From assembly GCF_023349185.1 (NCBI RefSeq), contig NZ_JAKIKY010000002.1, positions 186,001-250,000 on the forward strand: a DNA stretch of 64,000 nt, read 5' to 3'. The stretch is from Shewanella aquimarina (GTDB lineage Bacteria > Pseudomonadota > Gammaproteobacteria > Enterobacterales > Shewanellaceae). A program made the translations under genes and the position numbers. Below are positions 26,601 through 34,576 of the stretch, piece after piece (positions within the stretch are counted from its first letter, which is position 1; each line of letters begins with the position of its first letter). The notes under the pieces were generated by a model. It was not told the origin of the DNA. It ran no database searches and saw nothing but the letters and a program-made list of their open reading frames with translations.

Positions 26601-27461
26601 TTAGGCCTTGATGCTGCCGAATCGTCCCGCCTGATAGTCGGCGATCGCCTGTTGGATCTCCTGCTCGGTGTTCATCACGAAGGGGCCCATGTGCACTATC
26701 TTCTCGCGAATGGGCTGACCGGCAAACACTAGCGCCCCTGCGCCCTGCTCGCCCGCCTCGAGTTCGATGAGCTGTTGGCTATCGACGACAAGGTATTGCC
26801 CCGCGCCGTAGCGCTTTTCCGGCGCCGCCTGGCTAACCAGCTCGCCCTGATAGAGATAGAGACCCACATATTCGCGCGACTTTAGATCCAGCTGGGCCGA
26901 ACCATTGGGCGCCAGCATCAGATCGGCTATCTTGCCATCGCCCGCCAGTTCCTGAATGGGCGCCTGCAGCGGCTCGCCACCTTTTAGTTGCCAGCTGCCG
27001 GCCAGGGCACGCAGACGGGCACCGCTGTCGTTTTGTGTCTCGGGCAGCGGCTCGTCTGTGCTATCGCGGTAGATGGCCGGGCGCATCTTCTCCTTGGCGG
27101 GCATGTTGAGCCAGATCTGAAAGCCGTGTAGGCCATCCTGGGCGTCGGCCAGGGGCATCTCTGAGTGCACCACGCCGCTGCCTGTGCTCATCCACTGCAC
27201 GTCACCGGCCTTGATTGCCTTGACATTCCCCAGCTGGTCTCTGTGCTCGAAGCCCCCCTTGCGGATATAGGTAAAGGTTTCTATGCCGCGGTGGGGATGG
27301 GGCGGGAAGCCGCCGATATAGTCGCTGGCATCGTCCGACTTGATCTCATCCAGCATCAGGAAGGGATCGAAGCGGGTGTTCATAAAGTCGGCCACACGGC
27401 GGATGTTGACGCCGTCACCATCCATTGCGGGACGGGCGGTAAATTGGCTGATCACTTTCAT
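26601..27461 (-). CDS. Pirin family protein
   Basis: A 286-residue bicupin. The N-terminal cupin has the metal-binding HPHRGIETFTYI (about residues 55-66) and GSGVVHSEMPL (about 97-107), the standard pirin ligands. Bacterial pirins such as E. coli YhhW have quercetin 2,3-dioxygenase activity in vitro; the physiological role is usually unknown. Full family length, a well-placed ATG and its own terminator. No operon partner. Confidence 0.9.
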   Translation of the reverse strand: MKVISQFTARPAMDGDGVNIRRVADFMNTRFDPFLMLDEIKSDDASDYIGGFPPHPHRGIETFTYIRKGGFEHRDQLGNVKAIKAGDVQWMSTGSGVVHSEMPLADAQDGLHGFQIWLNMPAKEKMRPAIYRDSTDEPLPETQNDSGARLRALAGSWQLKGGEPLQAPIQELAGDGKIADLMLAPNGSAQLDLKSREYVGLYLYQGELVSQAAPEKRYGAGQYLVVDSQQLIELEAGEQGAGALVFAGQPIREKIVHMGPFVMNTEQEIQQAIADYQAGRFGSIKA

Positions 27462-27796
27462 CTTAAGTACCTCATGATTGGGAACCGCCTAGCGCTGCTT
27501 CAGTACTGCTTTAGTGCTGCTTAAGTGTAGCTGGCGGGAATGGGATCAGCCTATCACTGGTTTAATCGAACGAATATTGCTAAATACCGCTTAATAGCTT
27601 CTAAAAAATAGGATGTTTAACGCTAAGGTGAGTCGCCTCTTGCATTGGATTACGGGCGGCTTGTATCACAAAAATGTTCGGTAGCTATTGTTTTTGTTAT
27701 TAAAATAAAACCTCGTGGTACAAATTTGTCATCGGCTTGTGTTAGTATCCGCCCCTGCTTTATGCACAGTGCATTTTTAGTCACAGGAATCAGAAT
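27462..27796. other. Intergenic region between pirin and membrane protein genes
   Basis: Divergent promoter space. AT-rich from about 27660 to 27780. I see no gene, strong hairpin or recognised operator in it. Confidence 0.4.
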
Positions 27797-28405
27797 ATGG
27801 ATGTTAATGACCAAGCCTCTTTCCCAGCCCCAGCCCCAGCAACAGCGATAGAGGATGGCAAGCGTTTTCCCCGTTTAGACAATCGGGAGCTGGTGAAGAC
27901 CAGTTTCTGGATCAGCCAGATCTTCATGATCATCGCCACGGTCGCCGGCGTCTATCTGGCGGCGCAGGAGGGATTGTCTCAGGCGATCACCTTCGATAAC
28001 CTGACCAACAAGCAGAACAACTATTACCTGCGTCATGCCCTGTATGATGAGGTGCAGGACAATATCACCATCATCAATGAGTACGCCGACTTTATCGCCG
28101 GTAAGGCGCCCTTCGACATCAAGAATCACAAGCCAGCCCTAGCTAGCTTTGTGTGGGAGAATATGCGTTACTCGCCCTATACCCTGGAGACGCCGCCTCA
28201 GCTATTGTCACAGACCCGGCGCTTCTATCTGCAGGTGACCGATATCATTGGCAAGATTGAGGGGCGAGTCTATGGCGCCAAGTATGGTGGCGATCTGCTT
28301 AAGGGGCTGACCAAAGAGATGAGCGACAACACTCTGCCGGCACTGAAGGCCAATTATACTGCGCTGGCCGATGAGCTGAGACGCAACGACATCATAGTAG
28401 ATTAG
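27797..28405 (+). CDS. Hypothetical single-pass membrane protein
   Basis: A 202-residue protein. A proline/alanine-rich cytosolic head (about 30 residues) precedes one membrane helix (about 36-56, SFWISQIFMIIATVAGVYLA). The remaining 145 residues are helical and polar and should be periplasmic. No family recognised. The rhomboid gene starts 14 bp after its stop, so they form an operon; a functional link with the protease is possible. Confidence 0.75.
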   Translation: MDVNDQASFPAPAPATAIEDGKRFPRLDNRELVKTSFWISQIFMIIATVAGVYLAAQEGLSQAITFDNLTNKQNNYYLRHALYDEVQDNITIINEYADFIAGKAPFDIKNHKPALASFVWENMRYSPYTLETPPQLLSQTRRFYLQVTDIIGKIEGRVYGAKYGGDLLKGLTKEMSDNTLPALKANYTALADELRRNDIIVD

Positions 28406-28419
28406 CAAAGGAGCTCCCC

Positions 28420-29502
28420 ATGACCCATATTTGTCCAGGTTGCCACGAGGGGCGACTAAGAGCCTACAATTTTCACGGCGAACATGTGGATTGCTGCCGT
28501 CAGTGCGGTGGCCTCTGGTTTAAAAACGGCGAGCTAAATGCCGCCCTGTCGAAGGCCGACAATGGCGATGATGATGTCAGGGTCGAAGAGACACTGGGCG
28601 AGCTGCTGGGGAGCTCCAGCCGCAGCTGTCATCAGTGCGACCTGAGCCTGCATCGCTACCATCTGATGACAGGATATGAGATCGAGGTTGATGTCTGCCA
28701 TAGCTGTAGCGGTGTCTGGGTCGATGAGCATGAGCGTACCAAGGTGGTGCAGTCGCCCAAGGTGAGACAACTGCTGGAGGAGTTAAACGCTAGCATCAGC
28801 GTCAAGACCTGGCTGTTTCAGTTCCTCTGCAAGATGCCGGTGGAATTTAACCTCAAACCGAAATCGACGCCCTTAGTGACCTACATGCTGCTGGCGCTCA
28901 ATATACTGATCTTCGTCGCCTACGGCTTTAACCTGAGCAGCACAGAGACAGTGTTCGAAAACTTTGCCATGCGCTCCAACGAGCTGCTGGCGGGCCACCA
29001 CCCCTGGACATTGCTGAGCCATATGTTCCTCCATGGCGATATCATGCATCTGGCGGGTAACATGTATTTCCTCTACGTGGTGGGGGATAACCTGGAAGAT
29101 GTGTTGGGCCGCGCCAAGTTTCTCGGGCTCTATCTCCTGTGTGGCCTGGCCGCGGCTGCCGCGCAGATCGCCGCCGACCCCGGCTCTGGCATCTACATGG
29201 TGGGCGCCAGCGGCGCCATCGCCGGGCTGTTCGGCATGTACCTCATGTGGTTCCGCCATGCCAGTCTGACCTTTATGTTCGTGGTGTATCAGAAGAAGCT
29301 CAGCCCCATGGCCTTCTTCGCCATCTGGCTGGGATTCAACATCTTTGGCCTGGTGATGGCGGGCCAGGGCGTGGCCTACTGGGCGCACATAGGCGGGTTT
29401 GTGATGGGCCTTATCTTGGGGGTTAGCCTGAAGGCCAAGGTGATGCATGATAATCCTATGCTGGCGCTGCTCAACGAGCCCGAGGTGAAAATCGCCCGCT
29501 AA
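28420..29502 (+). CDS. Rhomboid protease with two N-terminal zinc ribbons
   Basis: A 360-residue protein. Residues 1-110 hold two zf-TFIIB-like ribbons: CPGC ... CCRQCGGLWF and CHQC ... CHSCSGVWVDEHE. A rhomboid domain of six helices follows (about 145-345). The catalytic serine lies in GASGAIAG and the catalytic histidine in AHIGGFVMG; HGDIMHLAGNMYFLY is the usual rhomboid L1/TM2 region. It should cleave membrane proteins inside the bilayer, with the ribbons in the cytosol. GGAG sits before the ATG. A terminator follows. Confidence 0.92.
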   Translation: MTHICPGCHEGRLRAYNFHGEHVDCCRQCGGLWFKNGELNAALSKADNGDDDVRVEETLGELLGSSSRSCHQCDLSLHRYHLMTGYEIEVDVCHSCSGVWVDEHERTKVVQSPKVRQLLEELNASISVKTWLFQFLCKMPVEFNLKPKSTPLVTYMLLALNILIFVAYGFNLSSTETVFENFAMRSNELLAGHHPWTLLSHMFLHGDIMHLAGNMYFLYVVGDNLEDVLGRAKFLGLYLLCGLAAAAAQIAADPGSGIYMVGASGAIAGLFGMYLMWFRHASLTFMFVVYQKKLSPMAFFAIWLGFNIFGLVMAGQGVAYWAHIGGFVMGLILGVSLKAKVMHDNPMLALLNEPEVKIAR

Positions 29503-29526
29503 CCTTTGGGTTGCCGCCGTGCTTCA

Positions 29527-29554
29527 AGGCCCCGGCTCCGGACGGGGCTTTTTT
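29527..29554 (+). terminator. Terminator after rhomboid gene
   Basis: GGCCCCG ... CGGGGC stem around GCTCCGGA and a six-T tail, 25 bp past the stop. Confidence 0.85.
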
Positions 29555-29690
29555 ATGGGCGCGCTTTTGTTGCTGAAACTTAAGCGAAAAAAAGGGGTCT
29601 AAACCCTAAGGTTAACCACCTGCCACAGGCTGGTATTCCCGCCAGACTTGGATACAATGTAATCAAATCAACAGCGAGAGCGAGAGATAA

Positions 29691-30053
29691 ATGTCCAGAG
29701 CGAAAATTTTGATCATCGACGACGATCCCGTCTGTACCGGGGTGTTACTCGCCATGCTGGGAGACGATTATGAGGTTACCGCGGTGAACTCGGGCAGTGG
29801 TGGCATCGAGGTGATGAAATCCCTGGTACCGGATCTGATCCTGCTGGATATCACCATGCCCCACGTCAACGGTTATCAGGTGATCCAGCATCTCAAGGGC
29901 AGCGAAGAGACCGCCAAGATCCCCCTGGTGGTAATAAGCTCGCTGGCGGAGCAGTCGGACAAGGATTTTGCCCTCAAGCTCGGCGTCGATGACTACATCA
30001 CCAAGCCCGTCATGCCAGATGCGATTCAGGAGATAATCGAGGCCTACCTCTAA
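29691..30053 (+). CDS. Stand-alone response regulator receiver protein
   Basis: A 120-residue CheY-like domain with no output domain. The acidic pocket is IIDDDP (D10-D12), the phosphorylation site is the aspartate in LILLDITMP (about D55), followed by VVISS and the conserved lysine in ITKPV (about K105). No histidine kinase is adjacent, so its partner is elsewhere. Single-domain regulators act through protein contacts or phosphate relay. Its own terminator lies at 30167-30200. Confidence 0.92.
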   Translation: MSRAKILIIDDDPVCTGVLLAMLGDDYEVTAVNSGSGGIEVMKSLVPDLILLDITMPHVNGYQVIQHLKGSEETAKIPLVVISSLAEQSDKDFALKLGVDDYITKPVMPDAIQEIIEAYL

Positions 30054-30166
30054 CGCCGCAGCTTGCGAGGTGGTTCACAGGGAATTGGCCTAGGATTTCA
30101 AGAATATTCAGCGTCGTATTCGCCAGCCCATTCCTGACAGCAGCATCATAATAAATCATCATTTTC

Positions 30167-30200
30167 AGCGGCTTGTCCTATAAAGGATAAGCCGCTTTTT
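30167..30200 (+). terminator. Terminator after receiver gene
   Basis: A 12-bp stem AGCGGCTTGTCC / GGATAAGCCGCT with one G-T pair and a T5 tail, about 115 bp past the stop. The spacer between stop and stem has no clear gene. Confidence 0.85.
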
Positions 30201-30281
30201 CGTGAGCGTGCTTCTCTCTAGACAGGCCCCATGGGCTGGGCTATCTTATGGCGGCAACAAGGAGGTCACCGCCTGGCTGAC

Positions 30282-30335
30282 TAAGCTGTTACACCAGATT
30301 AAGTTGCTACACCAGACTAAGCTATTACACCAGAT
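30282..30335. repeat. Three tandem 18-bp repeats before an exported protein gene
   Basis: Units TAAGCTGTTACACCAGAT (30282-30299), TAAGTTGCTACACCAGAC (30300-30317) and TAAGCTATTACACCAGAT (30318-30335). They end 13 bp before the ATG at 30349, next to the ribosome site TAAGGG, so they lie in the 5' leader. Confidence 0.9.
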
Positions 30336-30348
30336 TAAGGGATTAATC

Positions 30349-30942
30349 ATGAAAGCAAGATTCTTACTAGCGCTGTTTTTTATCCTCACCAGCGCCCAGG
30401 GCGCCGACCTTCCACCACCTGATGCTTACGGCTTGGCTGGCATGGAAGTGGATGTCGATAAGCTTATCGAATTTAATGTTTCGCATATGAAAGCCGACGG
30501 CGACTTTATCGCTATGGAGCAGGTGTCTGGCATCGACAGCGGCAAGCTGGAGCGCGGTTATCGCCACGCCATGAAGAGCTGCTTCGATAAGTATGAGCGC
30601 ATGACAGAAGAGAACGCCGAGGCCTTGTCTGACTGTTTCATCGACCAGACCGCCGAGGGGGTGGGTGCCTCACGTGAGCAGTTTAATGCCTGGCTGGATG
30701 AGCTGGATAGTCAAGACGGCGAGAATCCCGATGCTATCGAGGCCCTGGATATGGAGATGGATAAGATCCATGACGCCATCTTTGCCCTGCAGGATAAGCC
30801 AGAGCTCACCCAGGCCGAGCAGGAGCAATTGGCGGATTTAGAACAACAACTTATCGAACTAGGCGAGAAACAACATAAGTTGCAGCTGGAAGAGGCAGAG
30901 GCCATGGCCGCCGAGATGGAAGCCATCTACAAGCGTAAATGA
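30349..30942 (+). CDS. Exported hypothetical protein with C-terminal coiled coil
   Basis: A 197-residue protein. The ATG at 30349 opens a signal peptide (MKARFLLALFFILTSAQG, cleaved before ADLPP); an open frame reaching back to 30202 runs through the 18-bp repeats and is unlikely to be translated. Two cysteines (in MKSCFDKYE and ALSDCFIDQ) may form a disulfide. Residues 140-195 are glutamate/glutamine-rich heptads, a strong coiled coil. I recognise no family. Confidence 0.75.
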   Translation: MKARFLLALFFILTSAQGADLPPPDAYGLAGMEVDVDKLIEFNVSHMKADGDFIAMEQVSGIDSGKLERGYRHAMKSCFDKYERMTEENAEALSDCFIDQTAEGVGASREQFNAWLDELDSQDGENPDAIEALDMEMDKIHDAIFALQDKPELTQAEQEQLADLEQQLIELGEKQHKLQLEEAEAMAAEMEAIYKRK

Positions 30943-30963
30943 TCTGCTAGCAAGCTTTTACAG

Positions 30964-31003
30964 AAAGGCTCGGCACTGTTTATTCAGGCCGAGCCTTTGT
31001 TTT
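30964..31003 (+). terminator. Terminator, copy 1 of a duplicated sequence
   Basis: AAAGGCTCGGC (30964-30974) pairs perfectly with GCCGAGCCTTT (30988-30998), then GTTTTG. A closely similar terminator lies at 32049-32086, beyond the next gene. Confidence 0.85.
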
Positions 31004-31113
31004 GAGTCCGCTATTTTCCAATAATCTTCTCTTCAAAATCGGGAAGTATTGAGTATCTGATTATTTGACATTGGGTTGGTTAAGGAAAACGAATTTATAT
31101 TAAGGAGAACCCG

Positions 31114-32010
31114 ATGAAAAAGTGGATTGCACTCTTGTTTATTTGCATTACATTTTACAGCGTTAATGCTCATGCGACTAAGTTATATTCCTGCTTTAAC
31201 TGCAGCGCCGCAAAATTAAATGCCATCATAGATACCCACGTCCAAACGACTAAAACCTTTGAAACCATTGTCCTACTCGACAGAGAGAAGACGACCAGTA
31301 TTGAGGTTAGGCTGCGACCAGCTGGGAATCATGCCCCAGGCTCTCCCATTCCTTACATAAGCGAGATCTATACCGATTTAGCCTATTTGCAAGCGGCCAA
31401 TGGTGCATTGGCCGAGCTTAAGGCCATCAATGAAGAGCTGACACGTCAAGCAGACTTGGGTTTTGAATTGCCCGCAGAGACAGGCTTTAAAACGGTTGCT
31501 GATGCCTTAAGAGAGATCCCCGATCTTCAAAGCGTGTTAAATGATCGATTTAACCGTGGTGAATCTTCAACGCACCAAAAAATCGCCAAACGAGCCGACA
31601 AGCAAGTTCAATTGCTCGGTAACGCTCTTGGTTTTAGTCCCAGCATTATTTCGGTAAGCCTGTGGCCAGTGGTAAAAAACAGTTCTTGGATTGTCTCCTT
31701 TGCAGACGGCTCACAGATACTGGTCGATATCACTTTCAAGTCAGTCAATGACCAATTGCTCCTTGCTACCAAAGCGCTTGCCGAATCTGCGCAAGATAAT
31801 GAAGACAAACGAGTTCCGCTTTCTGACATAACAGCGGAAGGTTACCGTTTTAGTGGGAGTTATGTGCAAGTATCAAGTTATGCCGAGCTGATGAGAAGCT
31901 TTGGGATTAACGGTTCTGTTCCCGACACGGGCGCAGATATCAGTTGTAGTGTCACCAAATCGATAGAAGCCTCTTCACATAGAATTACCTATGGCTTTTC
32001 ATGTGGTTAA
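31114..32010 (+). CDS. Exported hypothetical protein, AT-rich
   Basis: A 298-residue protein with a signal peptide (MKKWIALLFICITFYSVNAHA). Four cysteines occur in two pairs, CFNC near the mature N-terminus and near the C-terminus (ISCSV, FSCG), which could form disulfides. No domain recognised. AAGGAGA precedes the ATG. Codon use is visibly more AT-rich than its neighbours (frequent TTA, AAA, AAT, GAT), and it lies between two near-identical terminators, so it may have arrived by transfer. Confidence 0.75.
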   Translation: MKKWIALLFICITFYSVNAHATKLYSCFNCSAAKLNAIIDTHVQTTKTFETIVLLDREKTTSIEVRLRPAGNHAPGSPIPYISEIYTDLAYLQAANGALAELKAINEELTRQADLGFELPAETGFKTVADALREIPDLQSVLNDRFNRGESSTHQKIAKRADKQVQLLGNALGFSPSIISVSLWPVVKNSSWIVSFADGSQILVDITFKSVNDQLLLATKALAESAQDNEDKRVPLSDITAEGYRFSGSYVQVSSYAELMRSFGINGSVPDTGADISCSVTKSIEASSHRITYGFSCG

Positions 32011-32048
32011 CTGCCGCTTGGATTACACGCTGGGTAAAGGCTTAAGCG

Positions 32049-32086
32049 AGGCTCGGCATTGTCACGGACATGCTGAGCCTTTGTTT
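32049..32086. terminator. Terminator, copy 2 of a duplicated sequence
   Basis: AGGCTCGGCAT (32049-32059) pairs with ATGCTGAGCCT (32070-32080, one G-T pair) and is followed by TTGTTTTGG, as at 30964-31003. It ends the AT-rich gene. Confidence 0.8.
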
Positions 32087-32104
32087 TGGTTTCCCTAAAT
32101 CTCG

Positions 32105-32128
32105 AACTGCTAACTGCTAACTGCTAAC
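32105..32128. repeat. 7-bp tandem repeat at the SDR stop codon
   Basis: AACTGCT occurs three times in a row (32105-32125), plus AAC. On the minus strand the SDR stop codon TAG (32124-32126) lies at the edge of the third unit. Confidence 0.8.
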
Positions 32129-32801
32129 CTCTGGCGATGGTGATATCGGCGATATGGCCATGTTCGGTGGCCCTTAGGGCTCCCTGTAACATCTCGGCGG
32201 CCTCCTCGGCGCTCATGAAGCTCGAGGTGTCGAGAGACTTACCGCTGCTGGGCCAGAAGCCGGTATCCATGCCGCCGGGATAGACGGCGATGATCTTCAT
32301 TGGCTTACCCTTGAGTTCCAGACGTACCGACTCGATAAAGCCGCGTACCGCCCATTTCGCCGCGCAGTAGGTCGACTCACCCGCCTTGGGCTGCTGGGCC
32401 GCCGTTGACATCACCACCACCAGATGCAGCGGCGTGTCCTGATAGCGTTTCACCAGCTCGCGTACCAGTAAGATACTTGAGGTGACGTTGTTCTGCATTA
32501 GCTTGTGGATCTCATCGACCTGCTGCTCGGCGATGGGGCCGAAGTAGCCGCTGCCTGCGCAGTGAATCACGGTGCCGAGTGGTGAGGCGCCGCTCATGGC
32601 ATCGACCCCATCTAGCAGCGTCGCTACGCTCTGTTCGTTGCAGAGGTCGGCACTCAGAGGATGAAGGCCGCAACTGCTCTGCGCCACGCTGGCAAGCCTG
32701 GCTTGATCGCGCCCCGAGATCACCACCTGCTCGCCCAGATCCGCATATCGTTTGGCCAGGGCGGCCCCCAGGCCGCTGCTGGCTCCGGTAATTAATATCA
32801 T
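32124..32801 (-). CDS. Short-chain dehydrogenase/reductase
   Basis: A 225-residue Rossmann-fold oxidoreductase. The NAD(P) glycine motif is TGASSGLG (residues 5-12); an arginine follows strand 2 (ISGRDQARL), suggesting NADP preference. The catalytic set is present: the serine in VVVMSTAAQ and YCAAK (YxxxK). Slightly short for the family (usually about 250), with a compact C-terminus. Substrate unknown. It runs convergent to the AT-rich gene. Confidence 0.9.
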   Translation of the reverse strand: MILITGASSGLGAALAKRYADLGEQVVISGRDQARLASVAQSSCGLHPLSADLCNEQSVATLLDGVDAMSGASPLGTVIHCAGSGYFGPIAEQQVDEIHKLMQNNVTSSILLVRELVKRYQDTPLHLVVVMSTAAQQPKAGESTYCAAKWAVRGFIESVRLELKGKPMKIIAVYPGGMDTGFWPSSGKSLDTSSFMSAEEAAEMLQGALRATEHGHIADITIARG

Positions 32802-32904
32802 GATTCATTCACTTAGAAGCTGTGTTAGGTCGACCTATTATGCCGTAACTTAGCCCAGATGCCAGAAGCTGTGGGTTGTGAGAAGGATTAATGGAAGCCT
32901 GGAC

Positions 32905-32929
32905 AAAAAAGGGAAGCCGCCGCTTCCCT
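32905..32929 (-). terminator. Terminator after YbaK-type gene
   Basis: On the minus strand AGGGAAGC pairs with GCTTCCCT around GGCG and continues into six Ts, 13 bp after the stop. Confidence 0.85.
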
Positions 32930-32941
32930 GATGAGTCAGTG

Positions 32942-33421
32942 CTAGTGGATGCTCTGATAGCTAAACCTCAGGTGTTTAGCGTCTTTGATCAGCTTGATGA
33001 AGTCTTCCCGGCTCAGCCTGACAAGGCTGGTGTGGTCACCGGCCTCGAGGTAGAGTTCCTTGGCCTCGATCAGCAGGTCATCATAGATGGTCTCTATGTT
33101 GTAGGCCGCGCCGAGGGAGGGGATGGCGCCATGCTCGCAATCGTCAAACATCTGATAGACGGTTTGCTCCTTCACCAGATGCAGATCGCGGTTGAGCTTG
33201 TCACCCAGGGCCTTGAGGTTGATCTTATGATTGGTGGGCAGTACCGCCATGATCCTGCGTCCCTGATGATCTTCCAATATCACCCCTTTGGCGACTTGGG
33301 CGGGGGCCAGCTGGGCGGCAATCGCCGAGCTGATAGAGTTGTGGCTGTGGCGGTGCAGCACTATCTCATAGTTCACCTCATGCTCAGCCAGATAGTGATT
33401 TAACCGGTTTGAAATACTCAT
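32942..33421 (-). CDS. YbaK/prolyl-tRNA-editing domain protein
   Basis: A 159-residue member of the YbaK/ProX trans-editing superfamily, which deacylates mischarged tRNA. The conserved lysine for substrate carbonyl contact is in AKGVILED (about K45), followed by VLPTNHKINLKALG and EHGAIPSLG, the GxxxP-type loop. Which amino acid-tRNA pair it edits cannot be told from sequence. Free-standing, with its own terminator. Confidence 0.88.
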   Translation of the reverse strand: MSISNRLNHYLAEHEVNYEIVLHRHSHNSISSAIAAQLAPAQVAKGVILEDHQGRRIMAVLPTNHKINLKALGDKLNRDLHLVKEQTVYQMFDDCEHGAIPSLGAAYNIETIYDDLLIEAKELYLEAGDHTSLVRLSREDFIKLIKDAKHLRFSYQSIH

Positions 33422-33584
33422 ATACTTGCCTCGTTAACGTTGTTAAACGTTATCGATAAGTATAGTCCAGCCAGGCTCCAATGCTGGTGGAGTGCACTTT
33501 TCACTACTGACTTGATGTCGTTTTTTCTGCTGACTGAGAAGCGCTTTTCATCGATTAAGTCACCCGCCAAGCCTGGCCTGCCGA

Positions 33585-34412
33585 TCAGCTAAACCAGGTC
33601 TTAATTTTGCTCAGCAGCGAAGGGCGATAGAAGGGCTCAAGCTTCTTCAGGCAGAAGTCGCTTATCTCATCATGTTTGTCTCTTCTTAACAGGTAAGGGC
33701 GTATCTCCCAGCCATGAAGCTCAATCTCCCTATGCAGGTTGCGGCAATCGCTGCGAATGCGGCTGAAATCATCGCTAATCCTGTCTCCCTCCAGAGTGAG
33801 CGCCAGGGTGAAGGCACTGTCTGTGCCGCCGCGGCGGATATCCAGCTCGCTCGTTTCGATGAAATAACCTGCCTTGACGCTGGGGTAGTTAGCCAATATT
33901 TGCCGCACCGCGCCGAACATGGGCAGATCGCTTGCCAATACCTTGCCTAGCAGCAGGAGGTGATTGCCCTGAGGGAGTAGCGCCATGTCGGGCAGCAACA
34001 TATAGCGGATCTCATCGCTGCTGACGACTTTCGATAGATTACTATTGGGGTTGAGCGCCATATCCATCTGGTTGGTCAGCAGCAGCTGAAATGCCTGAGG
34101 CGCATCTATTTCTATCTGGCCGTGAAATTCGCTGCCCTCTGCTTCCATAATCGCCTTGGCCTGATCGACCGCCTCCTGGGAGGTAAACAGCGGGACGAAG
34201 TAGTGCACCTGATCATCGCTGACGGGGATGTGCCATTGCATGATGGAGAGCTCAGTGGTGCCATCGGCCTGAGGATCTTCTTGGCCATCGCTCAGCAGGT
34301 AGAGCCTGGCCTTAATCAGGTGTTCATAGAGGTTTTTGGCCTGGGTGTGATCGGCAAGCGCTGCCTGCAGGGCGGTTTCGAGCGCATTGCTCGGGGAGAG
34401 TGTGACTTCCAT
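33585..34412 (-). CDS. sseB: SseB family protein
   Basis: A 275-residue cytosolic protein with the SseB N-terminal domain (LYLLSDG ... LFTSQEAVDQAKAIM and the FQLLLTNQMDMALNPN block) and a C-terminal SseB domain (VKAGYFIETSELDIRRG). SseB was named for enhanced serine sensitivity in E. coli; its molecular role is unclear. I start it at the ATG at 34412, with AAGGA about nine bases before, rather than 34478. Its upstream side opens onto the hairpin array. Confidence 0.82.
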   Translation of the reverse strand: MEVTLSPSNALETALQAALADHTQAKNLYEHLIKARLYLLSDGQEDPQADGTTELSIMQWHIPVSDDQVHYFVPLFTSQEAVDQAKAIMEAEGSEFHGQIEIDAPQAFQLLLTNQMDMALNPNSNLSKVVSSDEIRYMLLPDMALLPQGNHLLLLGKVLASDLPMFGAVRQILANYPSVKAGYFIETSELDIRRGGTDSAFTLALTLEGDRISDDFSRIRSDCRNLHREIELHGWEIRPYLLRRDKHDEISDFCLKKLEPFYRPSLLSKIKTWFS

Positions 34413-34576
34413 TTTCGCTAATCCTTGTTGCCAGCTGGTATAGACCAGACGTCCTGGTGAGTGGGCATAGTAGATCAAGGTGTTAGCTGGGTCTAGGGGG
34501 AAGGGGTGAGTGGGGCAAACTTAGTTTGGGGAAATAATGTTGTGGGTCTTTGAATCACATTTGTGAGAGGTGGTCT

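Noticed and set aside
30202..30348. N-terminal extension of the exported protein through the 18-bp repeats
   Set aside because: A much better start with a signal peptide lies at 30349; the extension would bury the signal peptide and encode a repeated LLHQIK word from the DNA repeat.
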